This document shows, one piece after another, positions 21,991 through 31,170 of a stretch of 64,000 bases of DNA (positions are counted from its first letter, which is position 1; each line of letters starts with the position of its first letter). The translations under genes were made by a program, and so were the position numbers. Source of the stretch: Bog-473 sp963742035 (GTDB taxonomy: Bacteria; Actinomycetota; Acidimicrobiia; Acidimicrobiales; RAAP-2); contig CAVUKH010000007.1 in the NCBI GenBank assembly GCA_963742035.1, forward strand, positions 248,001-312,000, read 5' to 3'. The notes under the pieces are model-generated. The model saw only the letters and a program-made list of their open reading frames with translations, made no database searches and was not told the origin of the DNA.

Positions 21991-24884
21991 ACCGGGTGCA
22001 GCGCACGGCCCCAGGGGGGTTCGCCGCCGCGGTGCTGGTGATCGGGGCCCTGCTGTCGTGGGGCGCAGCAGCGCCGGCGGCCGCGTCCCCGCCGGCGCAG
22101 GCGTCCCCGCCGGCGCCCAATCGCATCGCCCTGTCGCAGGCCGCGCCGCAGCTCCCCGCCGGCACCACCCATTGGGGTGCCGCCCCCGGGGGCCAGGTGC
22201 TCAAGCTCGACGTGGTCCTGGCCGGGCAGAACCCCGCCGGCCTGGCCCAGGCCGTGGCCGCCGTCTCGACACCCGGATCGCCCGACTACCGGCACTATCT
22301 GACGGCTGCGCAATATGCGGCGCAGTTCGGGCCGAGCCCTGCCGAGGTGGCACAGGCGTCCGCGGCCCTGCAGGCCGAGGGGCTGACGGTCGGCACACCG
22401 GAGGTGGGCAGTGCGCTGATGCCCGTCAGCGGCACGGCGTCCGTGGTCTCGTCGGCGTTCGGGACGCCGCTGGCGTCGGTGCAGCCGCCCGGCGAGTCCG
22501 CCCGTTCGATCGTCAACACGGGGTCACCGCAGATACCGGTCTCCCTCGACGGCGTGGTCACCGGAGTGGTCGGCCTCGATGGCCTGTTCCAGGAGCACTC
22601 CATGCTCAAGACGGGCCACGCCGGGGCCTCGGGGACGACCCAGGCCCCGGAATCGCAGCCGGCGGCGGGCACCGGCACCCAGAGCCCGGCGGACGTGGCC
22701 CATGCCGGCACGCCGCAGGCCTGCGCCGGCGCCCAGAGCGCAGCTTTTGACGGCACGTACACCTCGACGGAGCTGGCCTCGGTCTTCGGGCTCGACCAGG
22801 TCTTCGCTCAGGGCCGGACGGGCATCGGGCAGTCCATCGCCATTGTGGAATTCGAGCAGTACGCCGCCAGTGACCTCGCCGCCTTCCAGGCTTGTTACGG
22901 GTTGTCGAATGCCGTCCGCAACGTGCTCGTCGACGGCGGTGCGGGCGGCACACCCCAGGGAGGAGGCGAGGCCGCGCTCGATGCGGAACTGGCAGCCGTC
23001 AACGCCCCCTCCGCTTCGCTCGTCGTCTACGAGGCGCCCAACGGGGACGACGCCCAGGCCTTCGACCTCTTCGACCGGATCGCCAGCGACGACAGCTCCC
23101 AGGTCGTGACGACGAGCTGGGGCGTGTGCGAGGCCGACATGCCCGCGGCGGATCGGCAGACCGAGAACGGGATCTTCCAGCGCATGGCCGTCCAGGGGCA
23201 GACGGTCATCGCCGCCTCGGGCGACGCCGGCTCCGAGGACTGCTTCCCGACGAACAGGTCGACCGCGCTCGCCGTCGACGATCCCGGATCACAGCCCGAC
23301 GTGGTCAGCGCCGGAGGCACGACGATGCCCAGCGCGTCGAGCTCGGCGCAGTCGGTCTGGAACGACTGCCAGGACTCGAATTCCCTGTGCTCGGACAACA
23401 GCAGCTTCGGGGCGACCGGCGGGGGGTATTCGCTCGAGTGGCCCGCCGATCCCGGACAGCCCGCGGCCTCCGGACCCGGGACCACCCCGTGCGGGCTCAG
23501 CAGCTGCCGGGCCGTCCCCGATCTCTCCTATCCCTCGGATCCCACGGCCGGTGGCGTGGCCGCCTATTGGAACGGCCACTGGACGGCCTTCGGCGGCACC
23601 AGTGTCACCGCGCCCACCAACGCCGGCCTCTTCGTGGACACCAACCAGGGCTGCTTCAGCCCGCTCGGTCGCGTCGGTCCCGCTCTGTACGCGGCCCAGC
23701 AGGCCGACAGTGACACGTTCACCGACATCACGCAGGGCAACAACGACTTCACCGACACGAACTCCGGGCTATTCGCCGCCGGCCCAGGCTTCGATGCGGC
23801 CACGGGGCTCGGCACACCCGTCGACCAGAATCTGGCGCTCGCCCTCCAAGGTGCCGACGGCTGCCCGTCAGTGGCCGCCGTCAGTCCCAACACGGGTCCG
23901 GTCAGCGGGGCCGGTCCCGTCACCATCGTCGGGGGCGGCTTCGCCAACGCCACTTCGGTCACCTTCGGGTCGGTGGGCGTCGGCCGGATAGTGGCGCAGA
24001 ACGCCACCACCGTCACCGTTGTTCCGCCGGCGGCGACGGGCGCCGAGTGCGTCGACGTCACGGTGACCAACTCACAGGGGGTCTCGGCCCAGTCCGCCGC
24101 CGACCACTACGGCTTCGGCGGGGACCTCAACTGTGGCGACGGCTACCGTTTCGTGGCCTCCGACGGGGGAGTGTTCGACTTCGGCGGCGCAGGCTTCTAT
24201 GGCAGCGCCGGCGGCACACCCCTGAACGCGCCGGTCGTGGGTATGGCCGACACGCCGAGTTCGCAGGGCTACTGGCTGGTGGCCTCCGACGGGGGGATCT
24301 TCACCTACGGCGACGCGCACTTCTTCGGCTCCATGGGGGGGCATCACCTCAACGAGCCCATCGTGGGCATGGCGGCCACGCCCGACGGCAAGGGCTACTG
24401 GCTGGTGGCGTCCGACGGTGGCATCTTCAGCTATGGCGACGCGCAGTTCTACGGTTCCACCGGTTCCATGACGCTCAACAAGCCGATCGTGGGCATGGCC
24501 GCCGCACCCAACGGCGGATACTGGCTGGTCGCCTCCGACGGCGGGATCTTCAGCTACGGCAGGGCGAGCTTCTATGGTTCCACCGGTTCCATGACGCTCA
24601 ACAAACCGATCGTGGGCATGGCCGCCGCACCCAACGGCGGCGGCTACTGGCTGGTCGCCTCCGACGGCGGGATCTTCACCTACGGCAGGGCGAGCTTCTA
24701 CGGCTCCACCGGCTCCCTCCGTCTCAACCAGCCCATCGTGGGCATGGCCGCCGCACCGAACGGTGGCGGCTACTGGCTCGTGGCCTCCGACGGCGGCATC
24801 TTCAGCTACGGCGACACGCTGTTCTACGGGTCGACCGGCGGCATCAGCCTCAACAAGCCCATCGTCGGGATGTCGACGTCCTGA
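21987..24884 (+). CDS. Secreted S53 (sedolisin) peptidase with TIG domain and C-terminal repeat array
   Basis: A 965-residue exported serine-carboxyl peptidase. A signal peptide occupies residues 1-34 (hydrophobic core FAAAVLVIGALL, Ala-rich cleavage region). The pro-kumamolisin activation domain spans about 48-205. The catalytic domain shows Glu328 and Asp332 in GGGEAALDAE, oxyanion Asp413 in ASGDAGSEDC and nucleophile Ser539 in FGGTSVTAPTNA; the Ca-binding end is near AGPGFDAATGLGTP. An IPT/TIG Ig-like domain covers 627-710, then six repeats of about 41 residues. Sedolisins work at acid pH. The gene overlaps rarA by 4 nt, an odd partner for a secreted protease. Confidence 0.92.
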   Translation: MNRVQRTAPGGFAAAVLVIGALLSWGAAAPAAASPPAQASPPAPNRIALSQAAPQLPAGTTHWGAAPGGQVLKLDVVLAGQNPAGLAQAVAAVSTPGSPDYRHYLTAAQYAAQFGPSPAEVAQASAALQAEGLTVGTPEVGSALMPVSGTASVVSSAFGTPLASVQPPGESARSIVNTGSPQIPVSLDGVVTGVVGLDGLFQEHSMLKTGHAGASGTTQAPESQPAAGTGTQSPADVAHAGTPQACAGAQSAAFDGTYTSTELASVFGLDQVFAQGRTGIGQSIAIVEFEQYAASDLAAFQACYGLSNAVRNVLVDGGAGGTPQGGGEAALDAELAAVNAPSASLVVYEAPNGDDAQAFDLFDRIASDDSSQVVTTSWGVCEADMPAADRQTENGIFQRMAVQGQTVIAASGDAGSEDCFPTNRSTALAVDDPGSQPDVVSAGGTTMPSASSSAQSVWNDCQDSNSLCSDNSSFGATGGGYSLEWPADPGQPAASGPGTTPCGLSSCRAVPDLSYPSDPTAGGVAAYWNGHWTAFGGTSVTAPTNAGLFVDTNQGCFSPLGRVGPALYAAQQADSDTFTDITQGNNDFTDTNSGLFAAGPGFDAATGLGTPVDQNLALALQGADGCPSVAAVSPNTGPVSGAGPVTIVGGGFANATSVTFGSVGVGRIVAQNATTVTVVPPAATGAECVDVTVTNSQGVSAQSAADHYGFGGDLNCGDGYRFVASDGGVFDFGGAGFYGSAGGTPLNAPVVGMADTPSSQGYWLVASDGGIFTYGDAHFFGSMGGHHLNEPIVGMAATPDGKGYWLVASDGGIFSYGDAQFYGSTGSMTLNKPIVGMAAAPNGGYWLVASDGGIFSYGRASFYGSTGSMTLNKPIVGMAAAPNGGGYWLVASDGGIFTYGRASFYGSTGSLRLNQPIVGMAAAPNGGGYWLVASDGGIFSYGDTLFYGSTGGISLNKPIVGMSTS
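24141..24881 (+). repeat. Six tandem about 124-bp coding repeats (GYWLVASDGGIF type)
   Basis: Each unit encodes about 41 residues with the pattern GYWLVASDGGIFSYGDA, FYGSTG, LNKPIVGMAAAPNGG. The middle units are nearly identical at DNA level, for example two copies of the segment encoding GSTGSMTLNKPIVGMAA. The first unit is the most diverged (GYRFVASDGGVFDFGGA). Six short beta-rich units suggest a beta-propeller. Confidence 0.9.
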
Positions 24885-24950
24885 GCCGGAACCCGGCGCC
24901 CCGGGCCTTTTCGGACCCCCGAGCGGCCTCTGATCCGTTTTTGTCCCCGG

Positions 24951-24956
24951 TAAGCT
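24951..24956 (+). promoter_or_regulatory. Leaderless -10 element of alaS
   Basis: TAAGCT ends 6 nt before the ATG at 24963. This supports the ATG over the overlapping in-frame GTG at 24960. Confidence 0.55.
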
Positions 24957-24962
24957 GCAGTG

Positions 24963-27551
24963 ATGGACGCCAACGGACTGCGGGCGGCCTTTACGCGCTT
25001 CTTTGAGGACAGGGGCCACAGCGTCGTCCCCTCCGCCAGCCTGATCCCGCACGACCCCTCGGTCCTCTTCACCATCGCGGGCATGGTGCCCTTCAAGCCC
25101 TACTTCCTGGGCGAGGAGCCCGCCCCCTGGCCCCGGGCCACCTCCATTCAGAAGTGTTTCCGGACCCCTGACATCGAGATCATCGGGACCGACACCTACC
25201 ACTGCACTTTCTTCGAGATGCTGGGCAACTTCAGCTTCGGGGACTACTTCAAGGCCGAGGCCATCCCCATGGCGTGGGAGCTCCTCACGGATGTCTTCGG
25301 TCTCGACGGCGACCGCCTCTGGGTCACCGTGCACGACGACGACGACGAGGCCGAGCAGCTGTGGATCGACGGGGTCGGCATCCGACCCGAGCGAGTGCAG
25401 CGCATGGGCGACGAGGACAATTTCTGGGCCATGGGCGAGACCGGGCCGTGCGGTCCCGACTCCGAGATCTTCATGGATCTCGGCGAGTCCTACGGCCACG
25501 ATGGCGGTCCCAAGCACGGCGGCGACGCCCGCTTCGTCGAGATCTGGAACCTCGTCTTCATGCAGTACAACCGGGACGCCGGCGGAACCCTGAGCGAACT
25601 GCCCCGCAAGAACATCGACACGGGCGCCGGGCTGGAGCGCATTCTTCCCGTCCTCCAGGGCCACGATTCCGTTTTCGATACCGACCTCTTCCTGCCGATC
25701 ATCGACGCGGCGTCCTCCATTCTCGGCACGGGTTACGGGAAGGATGCGGCGACCGATGTCGCGTTGCGCGTGCTGGCCGACCACGGGCGCGCCTTCTCCA
25801 TGCTCGTCGCCGATGGCGTGCTGCCGGCGAACGAGGGGCGCGGCTACGTGCTGCGTCGAGTGGTGCGGCGGGCCGTCCTGGCCGCTCGCCGCTCCGGCGT
25901 GGAGAAGCCGATCGGGCCGGCGCTGGTGCAGGCGGCCACGGAGGTGCTGGGCGAGGCCTACCCGGCGCTGCGGGCGCAGCACGACCTCATCGTGAACGTG
26001 GTGGCGCGGGAGGAGGCCGGGTTCGATCGCACCCTGCGGGCCGGGTTGAGCCGGTTGGAAGAGGCGTTCGCCACCGGAACGAAGGTGCTGGAAGGCGACG
26101 TGGCCTTCACCCTTCACGACACGCACGGCTTCCCGGTCGAACTGACCGAGGAGCTGGCGCGCGATGCGGGCGTGGAGGTGGACCGGTCCGGCTTCGATGC
26201 CGCCATGGCCGCGCAGCGCGAGCGCGCCCGCGCCGCGGCGAAGTCCACTCGGGCCGGTGACGAGGCCGTCTACCGTACGCTGCTCGAGGCGGAGGGGCCC
26301 ACCGTGTTCGTGGGCCGGGGTCAGGAGAACTACGAGGTGCCGGCACGAGTTCTCGCCGTGCTCGAACCGGAGCCCGAATCCGGTGGGGGCGGCGGGGGCG
26401 AACGGCTTGTCGAGATCTTCTTGGACCGCACGCCCTTCTACGCCGAGAGCGGCGGGCAGGTGGGGGACACGGGCACGATCGTGACCGAGTCGGGCATCGC
26501 CGACGTGCGAGACACGGTGCTGGCCGTCCCGGGGCTGTTCGTGCACCGGGCGCGGGTGAGCGGTGAGCTGCGGGCGGGACAGGACGCGCTGGCGACCATC
26601 GACGGTGAGCGTCGCGAGGCCATCCGGCGGAACCACACGGCGACCCACCTGCTCCACGCGGCCCTGCGGGTCGTGTTGGGTGACCACGTACGCCAGCAGG
26701 GATCACTGGTAGCGCCCGAATACTTGCGCTTCGACTTCTCCCATCACGCGGCACCAACCAGCGAAGAGCTCGACGAGGTCTTCGCCCGCGTCAACCGTGC
26801 CGTGCTGACCGCCGTCGGCGTGGAGACCACCGAGACCTCGCGCGAAGAGGCCGAGAACATGGGCGCCATCGCCTTCTTCGGCGACAAGTACGGCTCGTCG
26901 GTACGTGTCGTGCAGGCCGGACCGAGCTCGCTCGAGTTCTGCGGCGGTACGCACGTCGACTCGCTGGGGCAGATCGGTACCGTCACGCTGCTCTCGGAGG
27001 GCTCGATCGGCTCGAACACGCGACGCCTCTTCGCGGTGACGGGATTCGTGTCGATCACGCGTGCACTCGAACGCGAGCGACTCGTGCAGGACGCCGCGGA
27101 GCTGCTGCGCACGGAGCCCGACGAGGTGCTGGCGGCCATCGGTCGCCTGGCCGACCGCCAGCGCGAGGCCGAGAAGGAGTTGGCGCGGCTGAAGCAGCAA
27201 TCGAGCGACGCCGAGGCCACGGCACTGGCCGAGGCGGCCGCAGCCGACGGCGGAGTGGTCGTCGCCCGCCGCGACAAGGTCGACGCCGATTCGCTGCGCA
27301 CCTTGGCCCAGGCCATTCTGCGTCATGACGGCGTGCGGGCCGTGGTGCTCGCCGGGTCACCCGATGGCGCGAAGGTGGCGATCGTCGCCGCCACCGGGGG
27401 CAGCCCCGATGCCGGCCAGCTTGTGCGCACGCTCGGGCCCTTGGTCGGTGGCGGCGGCGGCGGGTCGCCCCAGTTGGCCACGGCGGGTGGCAAGGACCCC
27501 TCGGGGATCGAGGCAGCGCTGGGCGAGGCGCAGCGGCTCCTGTCCGCGTGA
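24963..27551 (+). CDS. alaS: Alanyl-tRNA synthetase
   Basis: An 862-residue class II synthetase, normal length. The catalytic core begins LRAAFTRFFEDRGH, with QKCFRTPDIEIIGTD and FFEMLGNFSFGDYFK. The editing domain carries HTATHLLHAAL and CGGTHVDSLGQIG, the zinc-binding motifs that clear Ser- and Gly-tRNA-Ala. The C-Ala domain ends GGGGGGSPQLATAGGK. It heads alaS-ruvX-mltG-aroE, a common actinobacterial operon, with 4-nt overlaps into the next two genes. Confidence 0.96.
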   Translation: MDANGLRAAFTRFFEDRGHSVVPSASLIPHDPSVLFTIAGMVPFKPYFLGEEPAPWPRATSIQKCFRTPDIEIIGTDTYHCTFFEMLGNFSFGDYFKAEAIPMAWELLTDVFGLDGDRLWVTVHDDDDEAEQLWIDGVGIRPERVQRMGDEDNFWAMGETGPCGPDSEIFMDLGESYGHDGGPKHGGDARFVEIWNLVFMQYNRDAGGTLSELPRKNIDTGAGLERILPVLQGHDSVFDTDLFLPIIDAASSILGTGYGKDAATDVALRVLADHGRAFSMLVADGVLPANEGRGYVLRRVVRRAVLAARRSGVEKPIGPALVQAATEVLGEAYPALRAQHDLIVNVVAREEAGFDRTLRAGLSRLEEAFATGTKVLEGDVAFTLHDTHGFPVELTEELARDAGVEVDRSGFDAAMAAQRERARAAAKSTRAGDEAVYRTLLEAEGPTVFVGRGQENYEVPARVLAVLEPEPESGGGGGGERLVEIFLDRTPFYAESGGQVGDTGTIVTESGIADVRDTVLAVPGLFVHRARVSGELRAGQDALATIDGERREAIRRNHTATHLLHAALRVVLGDHVRQQGSLVAPEYLRFDFSHHAAPTSEELDEVFARVNRAVLTAVGVETTETSREEAENMGAIAFFGDKYGSSVRVVQAGPSSLEFCGGTHVDSLGQIGTVTLLSEGSIGSNTRRLFAVTGFVSITRALERERLVQDAAELLRTEPDEVLAAIGRLADRQREAEKELARLKQQSSDAEATALAEAAAADGGVVVARRDKVDADSLRTLAQAILRHDGVRAVVLAGSPDGAKVAIVAATGGSPDAGQLVRTLGPLVGGGGGGSPQLATAGGKDPSGIEAALGEAQRLLSA

Positions 27552-28000
27552 GTGGCGAGGAGGTGTCCGGGCGCGGCCCGGGCCGGGTGGCTGCGTTGGA
27601 CTTGGGGGCGCGCCGCATCGGCGTGGCCTACAGCGACAGTGGGCGCAACCTGGCCAGCCCGTGGGGCACGATCCAGCGCAGCGGTGACGCCCGGCGCGAC
27701 CGCACGGCCGTGGTGGAGGCCGTACGCGAGGTCGAGGCCCTGACCGTCGTCGTCGGTCTGCCGCTCAGCCTTTCGGGCCAGGTCGGCCCTGCGGCCCAGT
27801 CGGCCCTGGACGAGGCGGCGGCGCTGCGTGAGCTGCTCGAGCCGCTCGGCGTGACGGTCGAGACGGCCGACGAGCGCTTCACCACCGTGGAGGCCGAGCG
27901 CTCGCTGCGCGCGGCGGGGCGGACGGGCAAGGCGGCGCGCAAGGTGGTCGACAGTGCAGCCGCCATGGTGCTGCTCCAAGCCTGGTTGGACACCAGATGA
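27548..28000 (+). CDS. ruvX: Holliday junction resolvase-like RuvX/YqgF
   Basis: A 150-residue RNase H-fold nuclease thought to process the 5' end of pre-16S rRNA. The fold is seen in VAALDLGARRIGVAYSDSG (first catalytic Asp), VVVGLPLSLSGQVG, ETADERFTTVEAER and KVVDSAAAMVLLQAWL (last catalytic Asp). The GTG start overlaps alaS by 4 nt and the stop overlaps mltG by 4 nt. A 13-residue extension precedes the conserved core. Confidence 0.94.
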   Translation: MSGEEVSGRGPGRVAALDLGARRIGVAYSDSGRNLASPWGTIQRSGDARRDRTAVVEAVREVEALTVVVGLPLSLSGQVGPAAQSALDEAAALRELLEPLGVTVETADERFTTVEAERSLRAAGRTGKAARKVVDSAAAMVLLQAWLDTR

Positions 28001-29232
28001 GCGGCCCGCACGGGCCGTTCGACGGGGAGGACAACGACGAGGAGCTGCCGTGGCCACAACCCGAGTCCGCAACGAATCCTCCCACCGCGACTCCCGGCCC
28101 GACCGGACGCGGGGCGGGCGTCGGCGACGCGGGCGCAACCGATGCCGACTCGGAAGGCGCGGGGACGGGCGACGATCCCGAGAGCCGCAGCGAACGTCGA
28201 GCCACCCGCGCGGCCCGCGTGCGCAAGCGTCGCCGGATCCTGCTCGGCATCGGCGGGACGCTCCTCGTCATTGTGCTGGCTTTCGTGCTCTGGTACGAGC
28301 TGGAATCCCACGCGCTGGGACCGCCCGGGCCGCAGGTCGTCATCACGGTGCACGAGGGCGAGTCGACCGACGACGTCGTGAGCGCGCTGAGCCGGCAGGG
28401 GGTGATCGGCAGCTCGCTGGCCTATCGGATCTCCGAGGTCGTGCACGGTTCGCCGACGGTCCTGCCCGGCAGCTACGCCATGCACCAGAACCTGGCCTTC
28501 TCGGAGGTCCGTGCCGTCCTGGCGGCCGGGCCCAACATCTATCCGGTCGACGTGCGCCCGGGCTTCACGCTCTCCGAGGTGGCGCAGGAGGTGGACAGCC
28601 TGCCCGGCCATGCCGGCGGCGGGTTCGAGAAGGTGGCGTCGAGCGGCGCCGTGCACTCGACGATCACGGCAACGAACCCGAACGACCTGGAGGGCATGCT
28701 CGGGGTCGGGGTGTATCTCGTCCTCCCAGGTGAGAGCGACACCACCATCCTCACCGACATGGTGCAGCGGTTCGACCGCGAGGTGCAGGTCGTAGGCATC
28801 ACGCCGTCGTCGGCCGCCGCGCTGGGTGTGACCCCCTACGAGATGCTCACGGTGGCCTCCATCGTCGAGAAGGAGGGCTACATCCCGGTCAACATGCCTG
28901 ACACGGCCCGGGTCGTCTACAACCGTCTGGCCCAGGGGATCCCCCTGCAGATGGACTCGACTGTCCTCTACGCGCTCGGGCAGGACGGGGGCCCCGTGAC
29001 GAGCCAGGACCTCAAGATCCAGTCTCCGTACAATACGTACCTCAACACCGGGTTGACACCCACGCCGATCTGCATGCCCTCCATGGATGCGCTCGACGCG
29101 GCGGTCCACCCACCGCCCGGGGCGTGGCTGTACTTCGTGCTCGTGGAGAAGAACGGCACCATGGCCTTCTCCGACACGTACGCCGAGCAGTTGGCCAACG
29201 AGCAGCTGGCGAAGAGCCGTGGCCTGCCCTGA
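27997..29232 (+). CDS. mltG: Endolytic murein transglycosylase MltG (YceG-like)
   Basis: A 411-residue inner-membrane protein that cuts nascent glycan strands. A charged cytoplasmic N-terminus of about 80 residues precedes one transmembrane helix (ILLGIGGTLLVIVLAFVLW). A LysM-like region follows (VVITVHEGESTDDVVSAL). The catalytic domain contains LTVASIVEKEGYIPVNMP with the catalytic Glu, YNRLAQGIPLQMDSTVLYAL and SPYNTYLNTGLTPTPIC. Third gene of the alaS operon; aroE follows after 19 nt. Confidence 0.93.
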   Translation: MSGPHGPFDGEDNDEELPWPQPESATNPPTATPGPTGRGAGVGDAGATDADSEGAGTGDDPESRSERRATRAARVRKRRRILLGIGGTLLVIVLAFVLWYELESHALGPPGPQVVITVHEGESTDDVVSALSRQGVIGSSLAYRISEVVHGSPTVLPGSYAMHQNLAFSEVRAVLAAGPNIYPVDVRPGFTLSEVAQEVDSLPGHAGGGFEKVASSGAVHSTITATNPNDLEGMLGVGVYLVLPGESDTTILTDMVQRFDREVQVVGITPSSAAALGVTPYEMLTVASIVEKEGYIPVNMPDTARVVYNRLAQGIPLQMDSTVLYALGQDGGPVTSQDLKIQSPYNTYLNTGLTPTPICMPSMDALDAAVHPPPGAWLYFVLVEKNGTMAFSDTYAEQLANEQLAKSRGLP

Positions 29233-29251
29233 GCCCGGAGCGGGCCCGGGC

Positions 29252-30163
29252 GTGACGATGGACGGCGCGCGGTCCGAGGCCGGTCCGGAGGCCCGGTTGG
29301 TCGGCGTGATCGGCAGCCCGATCGTCCACTCGCTCTCACCTCTGCTGCACAATGCGGCGTTCGCCGCGCTCGGGCTCGGCGCGACCTGGCGTTCACTGGC
29401 CTTCGAGGTGGCGCCCGGTCAGGTGGAGAGTGCCCTGGGTGCCATGCGACGGGCCGATATCAGCGGACTGTCGGTCACCATGCCCCACAAGGCCGACGCG
29501 GTGGCACTGGTCGACGAATGCACCGAGGTGGCCCGCCGCCTCGGTGCCGTCAACTGCGTCGTGAACCAGGACGGTGACCTGTTGGGGACGAACACCGACG
29601 GCGCCGGCTTCGTGGCCTCGCTGGCTCGGGGTGCCGCCTTCACGGCCGCCGGCAGGCGGTGTCTGGTCATCGGTGCCGGGGGGGCGGCTCGGGCCGTGGT
29701 GCTGGCTCTGGCCGACGCCGGAGCGAACCAGGTCGCCGTCCTCAACCGGACGCCCGAGCGAGCGAGGACGGCCGCCGCACTGGCCGGCCCGGCTGGTCGG
29801 GTGGTGCCCCCGGACGAAAAAGCCCAGCTCGAGGTCGTGCAGTCGGCCGATCTCATCGTCAATGCCACGCCATTCGGGATGGCGGGGGTTTCGCCCCGGG
29901 TGACGGCCCCGTGGCTGGTGGCGCCGCAGCTGTTGCACGCCGGCCAGGTGGCCGCCGACCTGGTCTACGCCCCCCGCCCGACACCGTGGCTGGTGGAGGC
30001 CACCGCCGCGGGGGCCCTCAGCGTCGACGGGCTCGGCATGCTCGTGCACCAGGCCGCGGCCCAGCTCGAACTGTGGACGGGTGCACCCGCTCCCGTCGAG
30101 GCGATGTGGCGGGCCGCCGAGACGGCCGATCCCCCTGACGCCGTCGCGACGCCGAGGAGCTGA
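29252..30163 (+). CDS. aroE: Shikimate dehydrogenase
   Basis: A 303-residue NADP-dependent enzyme reducing 3-dehydroshikimate in chorismate synthesis, which feeds the trp genes elsewhere in this window. The substrate site is HSLSPLLHNAAF and VTMPHKAD (catalytic Lys), with NTDGAGF. The nucleotide-binding fold is VIGAGGAARAVVLAL and LNRTPERA; INATPFGM-type VNATPFGMAG and GLGMLVHQAA complete the pattern. Start choice is GTG 29252 (GGAG 11 nt upstream); ATG 29258 is an in-frame alternative. It converges on the MscS gene with 6 nt between stops. Confidence 0.93.
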   Translation: MTMDGARSEAGPEARLVGVIGSPIVHSLSPLLHNAAFAALGLGATWRSLAFEVAPGQVESALGAMRRADISGLSVTMPHKADAVALVDECTEVARRLGAVNCVVNQDGDLLGTNTDGAGFVASLARGAAFTAAGRRCLVIGAGGAARAVVLALADAGANQVAVLNRTPERARTAAALAGPAGRVVPPDEKAQLEVVQSADLIVNATPFGMAGVSPRVTAPWLVAPQLLHAGQVAADLVYAPRPTPWLVEATAAGALSVDGLGMLVHQAAAQLELWTGAPAPVEAMWRAAETADPPDAVATPRS

Positions 30164-30169
30164 AGCCGT

Positions 30170-31141
30170 TCAGGCCGCAGGCGTGGCCGGCGGGTCGACC
30201 TCAGCCGGCCAGAGCGAGGCCTGGGCCAGCGCTACCAGTGCGCGCTCTCGCAGCGCCCGGGTGAGGGCGTCACGCTGTGACGGGACAGTGAGCAACGTGA
30301 CGCGCATGGTGATCGTCGAGGCGTCGGCGGACTGCAGACCGACCACGGTAGGCGGCTCGGTGCAGTGTCCGGCGAAGGTGGGGCTGGTCGCCACCTCGTG
30401 CGCCGCCGCCGCGATGATGACGCGTACCTGCTCGAGATCTGCCGCACCGGCGCCCGGCAACGTGAGGTCGACGATGGCGCGCGCCCAGCCCCGCGAGAGG
30501 TTGCCGACGAGACGGATGTCGCCGTTCGGGATGATGAAGATGGTGCCGTCGACGCCGCGGAAGCGGGTGAGCCGCATGGTAACTTCCTCGACCACGCCCG
30601 TGACGCCGCCGACCGTGACCGAGTCGCCCACGTTGTACTGGTCCTCCATGGTCATGAGGATGCCAGAGAAGTAGTCCCGAACGATCTGCTGCGCACCGAA
30701 GCCGAGCGTGGCGCCGATGATGGTGGCGCTGGCCAGCAGCGGCGTCAGGTTGATGCCGAGCATCCCCAGCACGATGGCGCCGGCCACGACGAAAACGAAG
30801 AAGCGCCAGACGTTGGCGACGACGCCGGACATGGTGGCGACCCGAGCGCTGGTGCGCGTGGAACCGGTGCGGTTGGCCGCCTGGTTGGCCACGCGTTCGA
30901 GCACGCGGCGGATGAACCGGCTCCCGAGCCGGGCCACGATCAGCGCGATCAGAACGACGATCAGAATGCTGAGCGGGCGCACTATCAGGTCCGTGACCGT
31001 CGACGCCGTGTCCGGGGTGACGCCGAGCTTGATGAGGAGGTGGTAGAGCCAGCCCCCGCCTTGGTCGACTTGGCCGGGGTTGCTCGCCGAGCTCAGGGTG
31101 CCGACCAGGGCAGGAAGCGGCGCCAGGGAGAGTGGGGTCAC
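30170..31141 (-). CDS. Small-conductance mechanosensitive channel (MscS family)
   Basis: A 323-residue membrane protein that releases solutes on osmotic downshift. Hydrophobic segments lie near residues 52-70, 108-130 and 135-160; the last is the pore helix (TPLLASATIIGATLGFGAQQIV) followed by RDYFSGILMTMEDQYNVGD. The beta domain contains VTMRLTRFRGVDGTIFIIPNGDI. The C-terminus ends Pro/Ala-rich. The GTG start is given by the reading frame; no clear -10 or ribosome binding site is visible. Divergent from rodA. Confidence 0.92.
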   Translation of the reverse strand: MTPLSLAPLPALVGTLSSASNPGQVDQGGGWLYHLLIKLGVTPDTASTVTDLIVRPLSILIVVLIALIVARLGSRFIRRVLERVANQAANRTGSTRTSARVATMSGVVANVWRFFVFVVAGAIVLGMLGINLTPLLASATIIGATLGFGAQQIVRDYFSGILMTMEDQYNVGDSVTVGGVTGVVEEVTMRLTRFRGVDGTIFIIPNGDIRLVGNLSRGWARAIVDLTLPGAGAADLEQVRVIIAAAAHEVATSPTFAGHCTEPPTVVGLQSADASTITMRVTLLTVPSQRDALTRALRERALVALAQASLWPAEVDPPATPAA

Positions 31142-31147
31142 GGCCGG

Positions 31148-31153
31148 TATTCT
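31148..31153 (+). promoter_or_regulatory. -10 element of rodA
   Basis: TATTCT lies 17 nt upstream of the ATG at 31171, giving a predicted leader of about 10 nt. It supports ATG 31171 over the in-frame GTG at 31132, which lies upstream of this element. Confidence 0.4.
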
Positions 31154-31170
31154 GTCCCCGAATCCGCGTT

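Noticed and set aside
24141..24881. The coding repeats of the S53 peptidase as a mobile or CRISPR-like repeat
   Set aside because: The units are in frame, about 124 bp, and encode a regular protein repeat.
24072..26687. An 871-codon minus-strand open frame over the peptidase repeats and alaS
   Set aside because: Antisense to well-supported genes, with no family motifs. Long antisense frames are expected at this GC content.
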